Positions 1-9,800 of a stretch of DNA of 31,396 nt are shown here, in pieces. The position numbers were made by a program, and so were the translations under genes. The notes below the pieces were generated by a model, which saw only the letters and a program-made list of their open reading frames with translations, was not told the origin of the DNA and ran no database searches. Source of the DNA: Stramenopiles sp. TOSAG23-2 (taxonomy: Eukaryota > Sar); NCBI GenBank assembly GCA_900128395.1, contig LT649371.1, forward strand, positions 1 to 31,396, written 5' to 3'. Numbering within the stretch: position 1 is the stretch's first letter; every line of letters begins with the position of its first letter.

Positions 1-159
1 TGAAGTATTTAGCATTAAATAGCACTATTAATATTTAGTTTTAAATGGAATTTTCCATGTCTGAATTTGTGCTCTCGCTAAAATATCTGCCCGCATGAGA
101 GGGTTAAAATGACTTCGTGTGAAAACTTTTCACTTTTTACTAAAAATCAAAAAAAAAAT
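1..159. other. left-edge spacer, no gene seen
   Basis: AT-rich sequence downstream (on the minus strand) of the first gene's stop codon. It would hold that gene's 3' UTR. I see no open frame or repeat worth naming. Confidence 0.5.
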
Positions 160-812
160 CTATTCCAGACTGGATCGTCTTCCACCTGTACCTGTACTAC
201 TTTGCAATTCATCAAAGGCAACACTTTCTGTACTAGTCTCAATAATCCCTATTAAACTTTTCTGTAGATCAAAATTGATGCTTTCCTCGGTCCCTTTCCC
301 CGAATCACTCATACTTAAATTCATTGCTATATTTGCGGCCTGTTCATTGAAATCACTCTGTTCTAAACTCATGGCCTGTATGCTTCCAGCTAATGTACCA
401 TCATTGGGTACTTTTAATGAGGAAGTCAATGAACTATCTACGTCCAAGCTAGTCATTAATGATCGATCTTGAAATTGGAAGCTGTTGGCTAATTCGCTAT
501 CATCAATCACTATACCATTTTCATCATCATCATCTTGTTCAAAAAATGATTCTATTTGCAAAAAAATTATCCAGATCAAATAACTTCTGGAGATCCAACA
601 TCAAAATCAAGTGTTATGTAATAAACAATGCATCGTTAGATATAATAATAATAATGATATAATATAATGTATAATATGTGATGTACGAGAAATATATAGT
701 CAACCCGTGTGTGTGTGTGTGTGTGTGTGCGTGTATGTATATTATTCTATATATGCATGCAACGTCTATCATTAATCTAGAAGGTACCTGCCTTTTGGCT
801 ACCACCACACAT
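160..812 (-). CDS. acidic/Ser-rich small protein, probably two exons
   Basis: I do not recognise the family. The main exon (551 down to 160, TAG stop) encodes a low-complexity acidic, Ser/Thr-rich chain: an EQDDDDE stretch near the start, repeated SLxxS runs in the middle and a basic GGRRSSLE tail. This composition is typical of an intrinsically disordered protein. The frame has no ATG of its own; it opens at a TTG (579), so an upstream exon is expected. A phase-compatible model is a 25-nt first exon at 812-788 (ATG, reading MCGGSQKA), donor CAG|GTACC at 788/787, a 236-nt intron, and acceptor TTTGCAAATAG at 552. This gives 138 residues. The intron carries a CA/GT dinucleotide run. The main exon is likely coding; the mini-exon is my inference. 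No TM segment or enzyme motif is visible. Confidence 0.45.
552..787 (-). other. proposed intron of the acidic/Ser-rich gene
   Basis: Read on the minus strand it begins GTACCTTC and ends TTTTTTTGCAAATAG, with a T-rich tract before the AG. Joining 788 to 551 keeps frame (phase 1, G|AA = Glu). The interior contains stops in the relevant frame and a GT/CA microsatellite, so it is not coding. No transcript evidence is available. Confidence 0.4.
705..732. repeat. (GT)n microsatellite
   Basis: An uninterrupted run of about a dozen GT units, followed by GCGTGTATGTAT. It lies inside the proposed intron of the first gene. Confidence 0.9.
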
Positions 813-1277
813 GTGGTAATAGGCCTGTGGTTATTATAAATGTAATAAGTACATACACATGTAAATATAAAATAGACTTCTTTTTTAAAATCGTTTAAAA
901 TTATAATATCTAAAGTGGCACTCTCGTCCTCTCTACCTCTCTATCTCCGTCTATAGATTAAGGTTTTTATATAATTAAGGGGAAAGAGTTAGTCGTCTGC
1001 GTCGTCAGACGACTCTTTCGAAAGCAGCTGGCGGAGTGAAAATGGCATCACAACTATACATGGGTGAATAAAAAATATAATACAGTTTGTATCCTGCAAA
1101 AGATATTGCAAAGCACACCCCAAATGTGTAATGTGTGGTCCATTTAGTTATACCATTTACCAGCTTAGAAAAATTATTTTAATAGACTATGTACTACCAC
1201 TGGTTGGTAGCTTAAAAGCTACGGATTCGTAGACGACTACGTGTTTTGGTCACACTAATATTATACTTCATACATAT
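813..1277. other. gene-free spacer with hairpin island
   Basis: This lies between two minus-strand genes. Most is AT-rich, but about 980-1050 is GC-richer and holds a strong inverted repeat (separate entry). A pyrimidine-rich stretch (CTCTCTACCTCTCTATCTCC) lies near 930-955. A short dyad, CGTAG-ACGA-CTACG, lies near 1228-1241, just downstream of the NmrA-like gene's stop. No coding frame is supported. Confidence 0.5.
982..1019. repeat. hairpin repeat, copy A
   Basis: Perfect 9-bp inverted repeat: AGTCGTCTG at 991-999 and CAGACGACT at 1006-1014, with a 6-nt loop. Flanking GAAAG (982) and CTTTC (1015-1019) can extend the stem around a bulge. In reverse complement it matches an element at 15358-15383 (same ACGACG loop, same GAAAGAGTC lead-in, same TAA after it), but each stem arm here is exactly 3 bp longer. 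Confidence 0.75.
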
Positions 1278-2042
1278 TTAATGATGAAAATTAGACCAAC
1301 GATTTAATTGCCAATTGGCAACGATTAATGAACCTTTAAATAATGAAAGCCAATATTGATCGGATGATTCAATGCCAATCTTTTTATTGATCAAGTTATT
1401 GTTGACAGCTTCCTTTGCAATTGCATATCCAATGTCTTCATATGTACAAACTAGTCCTCGCCACATTTTATCATTTCGATCAATCCACATTTTAACATTA
1501 GTGTCATCTGATTGTTTGCCTGCATGCCACATAAAACCTGGAGCAAAAAACGTATAATCTAATCCTGATTCTTCTAATAACTCTAAATTTTGTTTATGCG
1601 CTTGTGAGAAATAATGATAAATTGGTACCATTCGTAAAAAAGTGCCTGGGTGTGTATCCATAACAAATTTTCCATTTGTACGTTTCATTGCTCCTGCACC
1701 ACCAACAATAATAACTTGTTTTACACCTGAATTTTTAGCAGCTTCAATGATATTTTTGGTACCACTAACTAAATCATTGACAAAATTTTTACTGGTTGGC
1801 GGCGGTGTTATAGTAGAGACAACAATGTCTATATCTTTACAAACTTTTTTACAATCATTTACATTAAAACAGTCACCAACAATCACGTCATTTACTAACT
1901 TACTGTTTTTTAATCTAGTTGCTTTTTTACGTATCAAGCAATTTATTTTTGGTACGTTCATTCCATGTAATTTTTTCAATACAATCTGGCCTAAATGTCC
2001 ATTGGCGCCAAACAGCGCTACTTTTGGCAATAGTTTCACCAT
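1278..2042 (-). CDS. NmrA-like / atypical SDR NAD(P)-binding protein
   Basis: 254 residues from the ATG at 2042; an in-frame GTG one codon upstream is not needed. The N-terminus is a Rossmann fold: beta strand KVALFG, then the dinucleotide-binding loop GANGHLG (G12, G15, G18). Further on are IDIVVSTITPP (strand 4), KNSGVKQVIIVGGAGA (strand 5) and LEESGLDYTFFAPGFMW, the usual layout of NmrA/NAD(P)H-binding atypical short-chain dehydrogenases. The classical SDR YxxxK pair is not evident: FSQAHKQNLELLEES takes its place, as in NmrA/isoflavone-reductase-type proteins. Its role could be a small-molecule reductase or a redox sensor; the substrate cannot be told. No signal peptide, so probably cytosolic. 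It is transcribed divergently from the small membrane protein gene, with a 478-bp spacer. Confidence 0.8.
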   Translation of the reverse strand: MVKLLPKVALFGANGHLGQIVLKKLHGMNVPKINCLIRKKATRLKNSKLVNDVIVGDCFNVNDCKKVCKDIDIVVSTITPPPTSKNFVNDLVSGTKNIIEAAKNSGVKQVIIVGGAGAMKRTNGKFVMDTHPGTFLRMVPIYHYFSQAHKQNLELLEESGLDYTFFAPGFMWHAGKQSDDTNVKMWIDRNDKMWRGLVCTYEDIGYAIAKEAVNNNLINKKIGIESSDQYWLSLFKGSLIVANWQLNRWSNFHH

Positions 2043-2520
2043 CACTTCTTCTTTATTTGCAAATATAGTATACCCTTTTTATCAATATAATTTATACCAA
2101 TCATATGATCTATTTTATTTATTTTAGTATATAATTTTTACGTTTACTCAAAAAATAACTATTATATTATGATATATGATACATGTATACCAGGTATACT
2201 GGTATACCCATCATCCCATCATCATGAGTTGTTCATAACATAGTATATAATATATAGTTTCTACATACAGTATCTATTATTTTAGCAACCTACCTTAAAT
2301 AATTATTACATTAGAATTATTAATAATAAAATGATGGCCAAAAAAAAATTTTTTTTAAAAACCTTATTAGTATAAATAAGTACAAATAATAACCCACCAA
2401 TAATATAGATCAAAATAATAATTTAAATTGTTTATAAGAAAACAAATCATCAAAAAGGATATACTAGAACCAAAAGTAAATATATACATATATATATGTA
2501 TACTAGAAAAGACCATCATC
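2043..2520. promoter_or_regulatory. divergent promoter region
   Basis: A 478-bp spacer separates the start codons of the NmrA-like (minus) and small membrane protein (plus) genes. It is strongly AT-rich, with a T/A-tract near 2340-2360. It contains the inverted repeat GTATACCAG ... CTGGTATAC at 2185-2207. Bidirectional promoter function is inferred from position only. Confidence 0.45.
2185..2207. repeat. GTATACCAG inverted repeat
   Basis: A 9-bp perfect inverted repeat with a 5-nt spacer (GTATACCAG, GTATA, CTGGTATAC). The ATACCAGGTAT core recurs at 4921-4931 and, in a variant tandem form, at 21607-21631. Confidence 0.6.
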
Positions 2521-3045
2521 ATGACGAAACATCAATGTCTCTTAAAAATAGCAGCAATATTTGCTACATTTGATGTCATTTTTAATTATGTACTTGGATC
2601 CATTTTTGTTATGAAATTTTTAGAGACAAGTGAACAAATATTAATTATAACAACTTCATTTATATTTTTATATTCGTTAATTTTTGGTTCATGCCTTTCT
2701 CTTATTCCAAGAAGAGAGTTACGAGGGAAGAATAGGCATGAAATGATGAAAACACAAGGAGGGCATACAGTTATGCTTGCATATTTTATAGGATTGTGTG
2801 TCGTTGCTGAAGTTGTGCGTCAAATGCGTGATAAAGGCGGTAGTATAGAAAAAATCAAAAAGGCGATTAATCTCCATATTTTTGGTGTTTCTCTTGTAAA
2901 ATTTGTTGCCTTTGGAAATGTTCTTTTGCAAAGTCGTATAACATCTCAATTTATATACATAAAACTTTGTCTTTTGTGGACTATATGTACGGTCATCAGC
3001 TTGTTATTAATTGTATGTTTATTACCGTCAAAAAAGAAAGTATAA
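2521..3045 (+). CDS. small multipass membrane protein, unknown function
   Basis: 174 residues from the first ATG (2521); the frame is open upstream to a TTG at 2428, but that stretch is not protein-like. Four or five hydrophobic segments are visible at about residues 8-30, 38-62, 80-98, 108-130 and 143-167. A basic loop follows the second (IPRRELRGKNRHE, about 62-74), a charged loop RQMRDKGGSIEKIKKA follows the third, and the C-terminus ends in PSKKKV. The final KKKV resembles a dilysine-type ER retrieval signal (KKXX), which would suit an ER or early secretory membrane protein, but that is inference. I do not recognise a family. It converges on the dioxygenase gene downstream. Confidence 0.65.
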   Translation: MTKHQCLLKIAAIFATFDVIFNYVLGSIFVMKFLETSEQILIITTSFIFLYSLIFGSCLSLIPRRELRGKNRHEMMKTQGGHTVMLAYFIGLCVVAEVVRQMRDKGGSIEKIKKAINLHIFGVSLVKFVAFGNVLLQSRITSQFIYIKLCLLWTICTVISLLLIVCLLPSKKKV

Positions 3046-3480
3046 TTTGTAAGAATTGACTGAGTGTGCGCTGGAGTGTGATGTGTAAATTATTATTATA
3101 TGACCCCGTTTATAATTTCAATAATATCTGAGCGAGATAGAGAGAGCTTTTCTTAGGCACTTAGAGAGTATTAATAGCAAAGCTGGAAAGCAAACCAGCA
3201 AACAAAGCGGCGAGGCACTCGACTACTTAGAGAGGATCCTCTCTAGCTTTTCTGGCCCTAAATCCTAAATTGGATAAATAACATAATATATACTATAGTA
3301 GGTAAATATTTATAGTATACAACTACTCCGTACTTAGACCAGAGATTTCAACCAATATTTGAGGGGAAAAAAACATAATTTTAAAAAATAAAAAAAAAAA
3401 ATAAGTGGTGAAAATGTCTGAAATTGTAACTTTTGTGTGCAGTGAAACTACACTACACACTTCGTATTATTTTTTTTTCT
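3046..3480. other. convergent 3' spacer with palindromic island
   Basis: This separates two convergent genes. A GC-richer block at about 3120-3265 contains two copies of ACTTAGAGAG (3159, 3225), a GAGAGAGCTTTTCT-type motif near its left end and CTCTCTAGCTTTTCT at its right end, and an 18-bp perfect palindrome. No coding frame is supported. It could be a decayed mobile element or a structured transcript end. Confidence 0.5.
3228..3245. repeat. 18-bp perfect palindrome
   Basis: TAGAGAGGATCCTCTCTA is identical to its reverse complement. As RNA it would be a 7-bp stem with a GATC loop. It sits in the spacer between convergent genes. Confidence 0.8.
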
Positions 3481-4788
3481 TTATAAACGAAGACATCTTA
3501 AATTATCTACAGCCCCATCTTGTTGTAGATGAAATCTTTTATAAACTCTTGGATATTTTAAAATTTTTTTCTGACTTTCCTCCGGTATTTCATGTTTACA
3601 AAGAGTCGTTGGAAACCATGAATCATATGCATAGCGAAATGATGAAATTGCAAATTCCCATTGCAATAATTGTCTATAACCCCTCTTTAATTTAGTCCCT
3701 GCATGAAATCCACGAGTATCTTCTATAAGAATAGTTCCAGCTTTTCCTTCCATAAATCTAGCTTTTCCAGGATAAAATTTTTCCACTAAAGTATTATCCA
3801 CGCGATTTGATACCTCATAATTAGCATCTTGTTGTAACACAGGGTTGATGTCTTTAAAACTACCTGGAAAATACCTATGAGCTCCATTGTCCCTTGTTAC
3901 ATCATTTAAATAAATGAACACTTTTGCAAACTTTATCCATGTAAAATCTTGATGCCATTCTTGTGTTTGTTCACTACCTCCGTTGTCTCCAGAAACACTC
4001 CACCATGTGTTTGTTTGTGTATTTACAGGAGCACATCCTAAATATTCTTGTAAAATATATAATAATGTGGGATCAACCATGAAATCTAATACTATAGGCA
4101 TTTTCTTCACGGCTTCGTTTATATCTTTAATAAAATTAACAGAGTTGTCCCTCAATGTTGGATCAAATTTTTCATGATTGCGATAATGTAATGTTTTTGT
4201 CTGCTCAACAATCTCTTTTAAATATTTTGCTGGTAAACGTTTTTTCATTATATAAAACCCTTGTTGCTTCATTTGCCTGGCACCTTCCTTACCTTCCTCA
4301 AGGTCAAATGCACCATAAATACCAGGTTCTGTATTATCAGTTATTGGAATTTTTGAATATACGTAACCTAAGACTTCTCCAATCACATCATTCAATCGCA
4401 TATTTGTCCACTTTAATGCTTGATAATATATTGCATCTCCTCCTCCATAATGACTACCTGCTACATGGACTACAGCTTCAAATAATGATTTCCAACAATT
4501 TGATATTTTTTTTTTTTCATCTTTTAATTTTTTTGAAACAAAAGGTTCCATTGCCCATGCCATCCGTTTGCGTACCGTATCAATTCTTCTTGGCGATACC
4601 CCTCGCTTTTTCAATGCACATTCACTTTGTTCTTGCCAATCAATGTCAGATTTTGATTTAGTCTTTTTACATAAATTCTCTTCGGAATTAACGAGTACAG
4701 GTGTTGTCAAACGAATAAAATTTCTTATTGAAAAACATCCAAGAATAAGAACAAAAACTATTACAACAGCCTTTGAACCACGCGCCAT
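3481..4788 (-). CDS. membrane-anchored phytanoyl-CoA dioxygenase-like enzyme
   Basis: 435 residues from the ATG at 4788; the longer frame begins at a TTG. Residues 6-22 form one hydrophobic anchor after a short basic start, so a type II, Golgi/ER-lumenal topology is likely. Residues 165-385 read as a PhyH-type Fe(II)/2-oxoglutarate oxygenase. The iron triad HxD...H is H279, D281 (EWHQDF) and H362 (RGFHAG). R372 (KRGYRQLL) is the expected 2-oxoglutarate salt-bridge residue. Supporting family features are TNTWWS ahead of the HxD, VFIYLNDVTRDNGAHRYFPGSF after it and GTILIEDTRGFHAG. All catalytic residues are present, so it should be active. It probably hydroxylates a lipid, glycan or small molecule; the substrate is not predictable. 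Residues 35-160 are a charged region I cannot assign. It is divergent from the SWEET gene. Confidence 0.85.
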   Translation of the reverse strand: MARGSKAVVIVFVLILGCFSIRNFIRLTTPVLVNSEENLCKKTKSKSDIDWQEQSECALKKRGVSPRRIDTVRKRMAWAMEPFVSKKLKDEKKKISNCWKSLFEAVVHVAGSHYGGGDAIYYQALKWTNMRLNDVIGEVLGYVYSKIPITDNTEPGIYGAFDLEEGKEGARQMKQQGFYIMKKRLPAKYLKEIVEQTKTLHYRNHEKFDPTLRDNSVNFIKDINEAVKKMPIVLDFMVDPTLLYILQEYLGCAPVNTQTNTWWSVSGDNGGSEQTQEWHQDFTWIKFAKVFIYLNDVTRDNGAHRYFPGSFKDINPVLQQDANYEVSNRVDNTLVEKFYPGKARFMEGKAGTILIEDTRGFHAGTKLKRGYRQLLQWEFAISSFRYAYDSWFPTTLCKHEIPEESQKKILKYPRVYKRFHLQQDGAVDNLRCLRL

Positions 4789-5351
4789 TATAATTATTGT
4801 AATACTGTCTCTCAATGTGTGTATGTATATATACGTTAGATTGTTGTTGTAGTTGTTGTTGACAAACTATATATATGTCGTGTATTGATGGAAAATAATA
4901 TATAATATAGTTGGATCTATATACCAGGTATATATACGTAGATTAATAAATAATATTATTTATTTTTGTTGTCTGGTTGTCGTCTTCTATCCTCGTATGG
5001 CACTACTCGTATGTGTAGCAATGATGTACATAATAATTTCAATAATGGAATAATCGTGAAACAATTCCTATGCTTTTTGCCTTGAAATCCCCTTAATAGT
5101 CCTATTACCTGCTTACTGATTACTGAAAAAAGTAAGCGATTTTTTTAAAAAAAAAGAATAATCGGGAAACAGTTTGTTTCTTCTCATATTTATGTACTTA
5201 GATATTTTTCTGTATCATACTAGCTCCTACTGAAGAAACACAAGTATTACATGCGACGTCTCTCACCCACCCACTCTATCTCCCTTTCTATAATTTCTCT
5301 CGCGTTATCAGAAACGTGTTATATAATAAAAACAATTATTTATACAGTAGC
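4789..5351. promoter_or_regulatory. divergent promoter region
   Basis: A 563-bp spacer between the dioxygenase (minus) and SWEET (plus) start codons. It contains the odd palindrome TATATACC-A-GGTATATA at 4918-4934. A pyrimidine-rich stretch (about 5255-5308, CTCTCACCCACCCACTCTAT and CCCTTTCTATAATTTCTCTC) lies just upstream of the SWEET start. Promoter function is inferred from position. Confidence 0.45.
4918..4934. repeat. TATATACCAGGTATATA palindrome
   Basis: Odd-length palindrome: 8-bp arms around a central A. It shares the ATACCAGGTAT core with sites at about 2187 and 21607. All the extended copies are in spacers. Confidence 0.6.
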
Positions 5352-6212
5352 ATGCCATCGACAACAGTTACTGTCAGCCAAGAAGATGAGGAAGTTGCTG
5401 CTATTTTAGGTTATTTAGGAATGTTTCTAGCATTAATATTATTTTTAGTTCCAAGTGTAACTTTTAAAACGATTATAAAATCAAAGTCGACGTTAGAATT
5501 TGATGGCACGCCGTACCTTTTTGCAACTTTGAATTGTGGTTTGTGGGTCATATATGCACTACCATCTGTGACTCCTGATCGCATACAGCCGTTGATAATT
5601 AATTCTATTGGATTGGTATTAGAGTTTATGTATTGTGTTTTGTTTGCAATCTATTCACAAGGAACCAGTTTTAAAAATAACTTCGGTGGTAGCATATTGT
5701 TTTTGATTATTATTTTCATTGTTGTATTCGTACTTTTTGCAGATACTCATGATGCCAGTGCATACTTGGGTATACTTGCAAGTGCTTTAAATATTGCTAT
5801 GTATGGTTCGCCATTGTCAGTAATGAAAAGAGTATGGTATAGTCAAAGTGTTGAGTTCATGCCATTGCATTTATCTCTTGCTACATTTTTTTGTTCTTTC
5901 ATGTGGTTCCTGTATGGTGCATTTGTAATGGATTTTCCTATAATGTTTTGCAATGCATGTGGTGTGATTTTAGGAATCATGCAATTATGCTTGTATCATC
6001 GTGTATCACAATATCCAAATTTAAGTCTGATTGATTTCGACAAAATTGCAGAAAACAGAAAACATTTTAGCAATGTTGCAAGTGGTAAGGAATATTCAAA
6101 ATTACCAGGAATGGACGAAATTGATGAAGAGCAACCAGATTTCAATACTATTGGTGGTGGAACCAATCCATATGAATCAAATAATCCAATGGGTGAATTT
6201 GATGCAATTTAG
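5352..6212 (+). CDS. SWEET-family sugar transporter (MtN3/saliva)
   Basis: 286 residues from the ATG at 5352; the GTG at 5316 is in frame but upstream. The two MtN3 triple-helix bundles are visible: about residues 18-103 and 137-217, joined by a linker helix (about 113-131, very hydrophobic). Family landmarks are P34 and P54 (TPYLFATLNCGLWVIYA, with N61 and W65) in the first bundle, and P154 (YGSPLSVMKRV), P171 (MPLHLSLATFFCSFMW) and N201 (CNACGVILG) in the second. These are the hinge prolines and substrate-pocket asparagines of SWEETs. It should be a passive sugar uniporter in the plasma or an internal membrane. The length and polar C-terminal tail are normal for eukaryotic SWEETs. It is convergent with the VPS13-type gene downstream. 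Confidence 0.93.
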   Translation: MPSTTVTVSQEDEEVAAILGYLGMFLALILFLVPSVTFKTIIKSKSTLEFDGTPYLFATLNCGLWVIYALPSVTPDRIQPLIINSIGLVLEFMYCVLFAIYSQGTSFKNNFGGSILFLIIIFIVVFVLFADTHDASAYLGILASALNIAMYGSPLSVMKRVWYSQSVEFMPLHLSLATFFCSFMWFLYGAFVMDFPIMFCNACGVILGIMQLCLYHRVSQYPNLSLIDFDKIAENRKHFSNVASGKEYSKLPGMDEIDEEQPDFNTIGGGTNPYESNNPMGEFDAI

Positions 6213-6862
6213 AACAATATATAGTAAATCGATGAACAAATTTTCTCTTCGTAATATATATTTCGATATATTATACGAGTATAAAATACCATCAAGTATG
6301 AATATTTGTATTTACCATGGGGTGTAAAAATTATTATAACTTTTAGATTTTAAACACATCAATAAAATATGGTCTCGAGCATATATGATTTACCGCACAT
6401 CTCATTATAATTTATTATTTTTATACAACGGTCGTATATATTATTTTAAAATATAATTTTTTACTCGATCAGTATATAATATATATATATATATAATATA
6501 AATATTTTATGGGAATATCAACACATTAGTGTGAGATAGATTATTTCAGAGTTATTTGTACGAAGTATTCTTTTGAAGAGAGTAGGAATTATCATGAGTA
6601 AATTAAAACAATAAATTATGCGTAAATTAAAATTATTAAATTAAAATATTTATATATATATATCATATATATTTATATTTATAATATTATAATATATGGG
6701 TGTAGATTTTTTAGAGTAGGAATTATCATGAGTAAATTAAAACAATAAATTATGCGTAAATTAAAATTATTAAATTAAAATATTTATATATATATATCAT
6801 ATATATTTATATTTATAATATTATAATATATGGGTGTAGATTTTTTTTACCCAATGGTTTCA
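6213..6862. other. convergent AT-rich 3' spacer
   Basis: This lies between the SWEET stop and the VPS13-type gene's stop and serves as 3' UTR for both. It is extremely AT-rich with AT dinucleotide runs (about 6474-6496). Its right half is a perfect 134-bp tandem duplication (separate entry). No coding frame is supported. Confidence 0.6.
6579..6846. repeat. perfect 134-bp tandem duplication
   Basis: 6579-6712 and 6713-6846 read the same base for base, each beginning AGAGTAGGAATTATC and ending GGGTGTAGATTTTTT. With no differences visible, the duplication must be recent, or maintained by conversion. The right copy ends 16 bases from the VPS13-type gene's stop codon, so it probably lies in that gene's 3' UTR. 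An assembly artefact at a repeat is possible. Confidence 0.92.
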
Positions 6863-9800
6863 TCACGTGGATTTTTTGGTATTACTGTCATGGAGTAACC
6901 CGCGTAAAGCCTCTCTAGCTTTCGCAGATTTACGAGATAACTTTTGTCCAAGTGCTTGCATTTGCAATCCAAAATGAGCCTGTGCTGTTTCCTTTTCGTG
7001 TTTTATGCGTTGCAAATCTTCTTGCAGCGCTCTTGTTTTTAATTTTAATGTGAGTATAATTTTATTTGCATCCTCTAAATTATCAATGGTATCTTCATCC
7101 TTTAAATTTAAAATATCGAGTTCACTTTCATCACCATGCCCTGTTGCACGAGTTCGGCCTGCATTTTGTGCCATTTGTCTTTGTTTAGCACCAACGTTCT
7201 TCAATTGCTCTCCCATATCCCCTATCCATTTTAATGATGTTAACGGTACTTTGATACCCTCTTTGCTTATATCAAAATTTCCTCTATTAACAATATCTTC
7301 ACTTGAGTTTAATTTTATTGTATCGTCATCGCTACTGATATCATTGTTATCAGTTTTATCATCCATCATACTTGGAATAGGTTGTAAACCACAAACTCGG
7401 TTTGCCATTTGGTTTACATAATGCATTGGAAATGGATCTGGTGTTTCATATACTTTTACCTCAGCAAACGGTGTGGCAACGCGAATATTTATGTTTGTTT
7501 TTGGAGCTGGTGGAAATTTAAAGACTTGAATAAGATTACTTTGTTCAATATTGTTTCTTTTTAAGACATATGACATGGCCTGCTGAGCTTTTTCTGGCAT
7601 CGCGGCAACGATATTTTCACACTTCAACCAAACATGCATTAATACCGGTGAATATTCACGATCATATCCTGTTAACATATCATTAAATTGCATATTCACC
7701 GTTTGTGCCTCCAAAAGCATTATTGTTTTCTCTTCATATCCTTCATTGACAGCATTTGTAATTGTAGGTTCAAGGTATTTATCATTAGCTGAGTTGACAC
7801 CATCGCGCTCAAAATCATTAAACAAACGCTCATAACCATAATAATCCATTTCTACATCCTTACATGATATGTGAAAACGTTGATATGGATGCTCTTTATT
7901 TCCTCCAATACCATGTTCCATATGTTGATTTTTTACAACCACCTTGCCAACATATGCTAATAGTTGTTCCTCCGAATATGAGTCTACTGGTATACAAACT
8001 TTGATATTGCTTCCATTCACCGATAAATTATCAAAATGATAAACGTTTGGTGGTGGTGGTGGACCAAACAGAAAATCTTCATGTAACGGGTACTTCATGG
8101 CAGAATTTATCCACGGATTCAACGCTAAAGCTTCCTTCAAAAATCTACCTAGATTAACCAAGCAAATTTGATTTACCTCTACGCTTGTACTCATGGGATC
8201 GCCTTTGTGAAATGGCATGCTTATGTCTAATCTTAACATTGGTTGGTCGTCGTCTTCGTCATCAATTCTTTTAAGTATCTTTCGGTGTATCTTTCCTGCT
8301 TCGGTTTTATCTTCCAATGTCACATTTTGAATTGTAACATACACTTCTTGCGACACATTTTTTCTTGTTGCTATTTCAGGCTTAAGTATATCAACGCGTA
8401 CTTCTGTCTCCATCGCTGTGGCTTGAAATAGTTCTATATCCGGGAATAACAAAATCCCATCTCTTTGTTTCTCTTCAAAATCACTAGTATTAAATTTATT
8501 TGAGGGTACAAGCGCAAGAAAAACCGCTTTCTCTGATATATTTACATGGACTGATATTTGTTGAGAAATTCGTATAGGCTTAGCATTCCCATTCTTATCA
8601 TTGCCAAGAGAATCGCCATTTTCAATATGTGCATCATCATTCTGATCTTCCACAATGACGTCGAGTGCACCCTTCTTACTACCACTGTCATTGTTTGACT
8701 CAATCGTAGATGCTGATTTATCTATCATTTCTTTCGTTTTCACCGTTAAATGACCAATAATTCTTTCGATTTGACGTTGATATGCTGAAATTGCTGCCAC
8801 TGTCATCGGATCTATGTGTGCTTCCAATTCTGCAATTCGAGCTTCAATTTTTCTAAATAATTCCTGGTTTGCTTTTAATTGATATGTACGAGCATCAGAA
8901 TCAATTTCAAAATGTTTTGTTTCACTTTCAAGGGATACATATGTTCTGCTTATCATTAGCAGTTTTCTTATTACTTCATTCTTTTGACTTGCAATCTTTT
9001 TCCTCTTACTTTGGTATCGGTTTTGTCCATATTGTCCAGATCCATCCATTCCACTATCATTAAGTTTTTTATCCATTTCAACGCCAGACTTATTTTTCCG
9101 GGAAACAAAGGCTTCGAATTTGTCCCATTGTAGACTTGTAGTGTCTTCTAGTTTGGCTTTTCTCTCTTCCTTTTTATGTTTAAACTCCCTTCTACTTATA
9201 TCAACTTTCTTGATTACAGCAGAAGGATACACTAAAATTCCATATAAAGATCCATTATCATCAAATTTAGAAGAGCCTTTGACTAATATTTTTCCGATTT
9301 GAATAAAGTATTCATTAGATAAACCACGCAAAGAATCTTTGCGGTTCATATCTATATTTTGGAAATCACTTTGTGCAGAGTTCAAATTTGCTGGTTCAAT
9401 GCCATCATTAACTGATGATGCACCAGACGACTTATCAAGCAATTCAGATAAAGGTATCGTGTTTCCATGTTTTAATTGTGTAAAGTCAATACCGTTTATA
9501 CAAAACTCTACCAATGGATCTTCCATGTCATATTTGCATTCTAATAAAATAGTTTTAGACCTTACTCTAAGCTTCATAGCTATAGAATGTTTAATACCTC
9601 TCTTACTAGCAGGCAAAGTATGAACATCTTTCATCTCAAATTTGTTGTTTGAAATTTTCTCCTTTCCATTATTTGGCGGTGCCTCCGAAGCAGCTTTTGT
9701 ATCATCATCAAAACGACGTTTGGAAAAGGATTTTTTCAAATTATCGGTTGAATCTGTTCTTGACCGTCTCAAGGACTTAATTGAACGTAATGAAGTAACT

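Noticed and set aside
1642-2127. 161-codon plus-strand frame over the NmrA-like gene
   Set aside because: Antisense shadow of a conserved Rossmann-fold gene.
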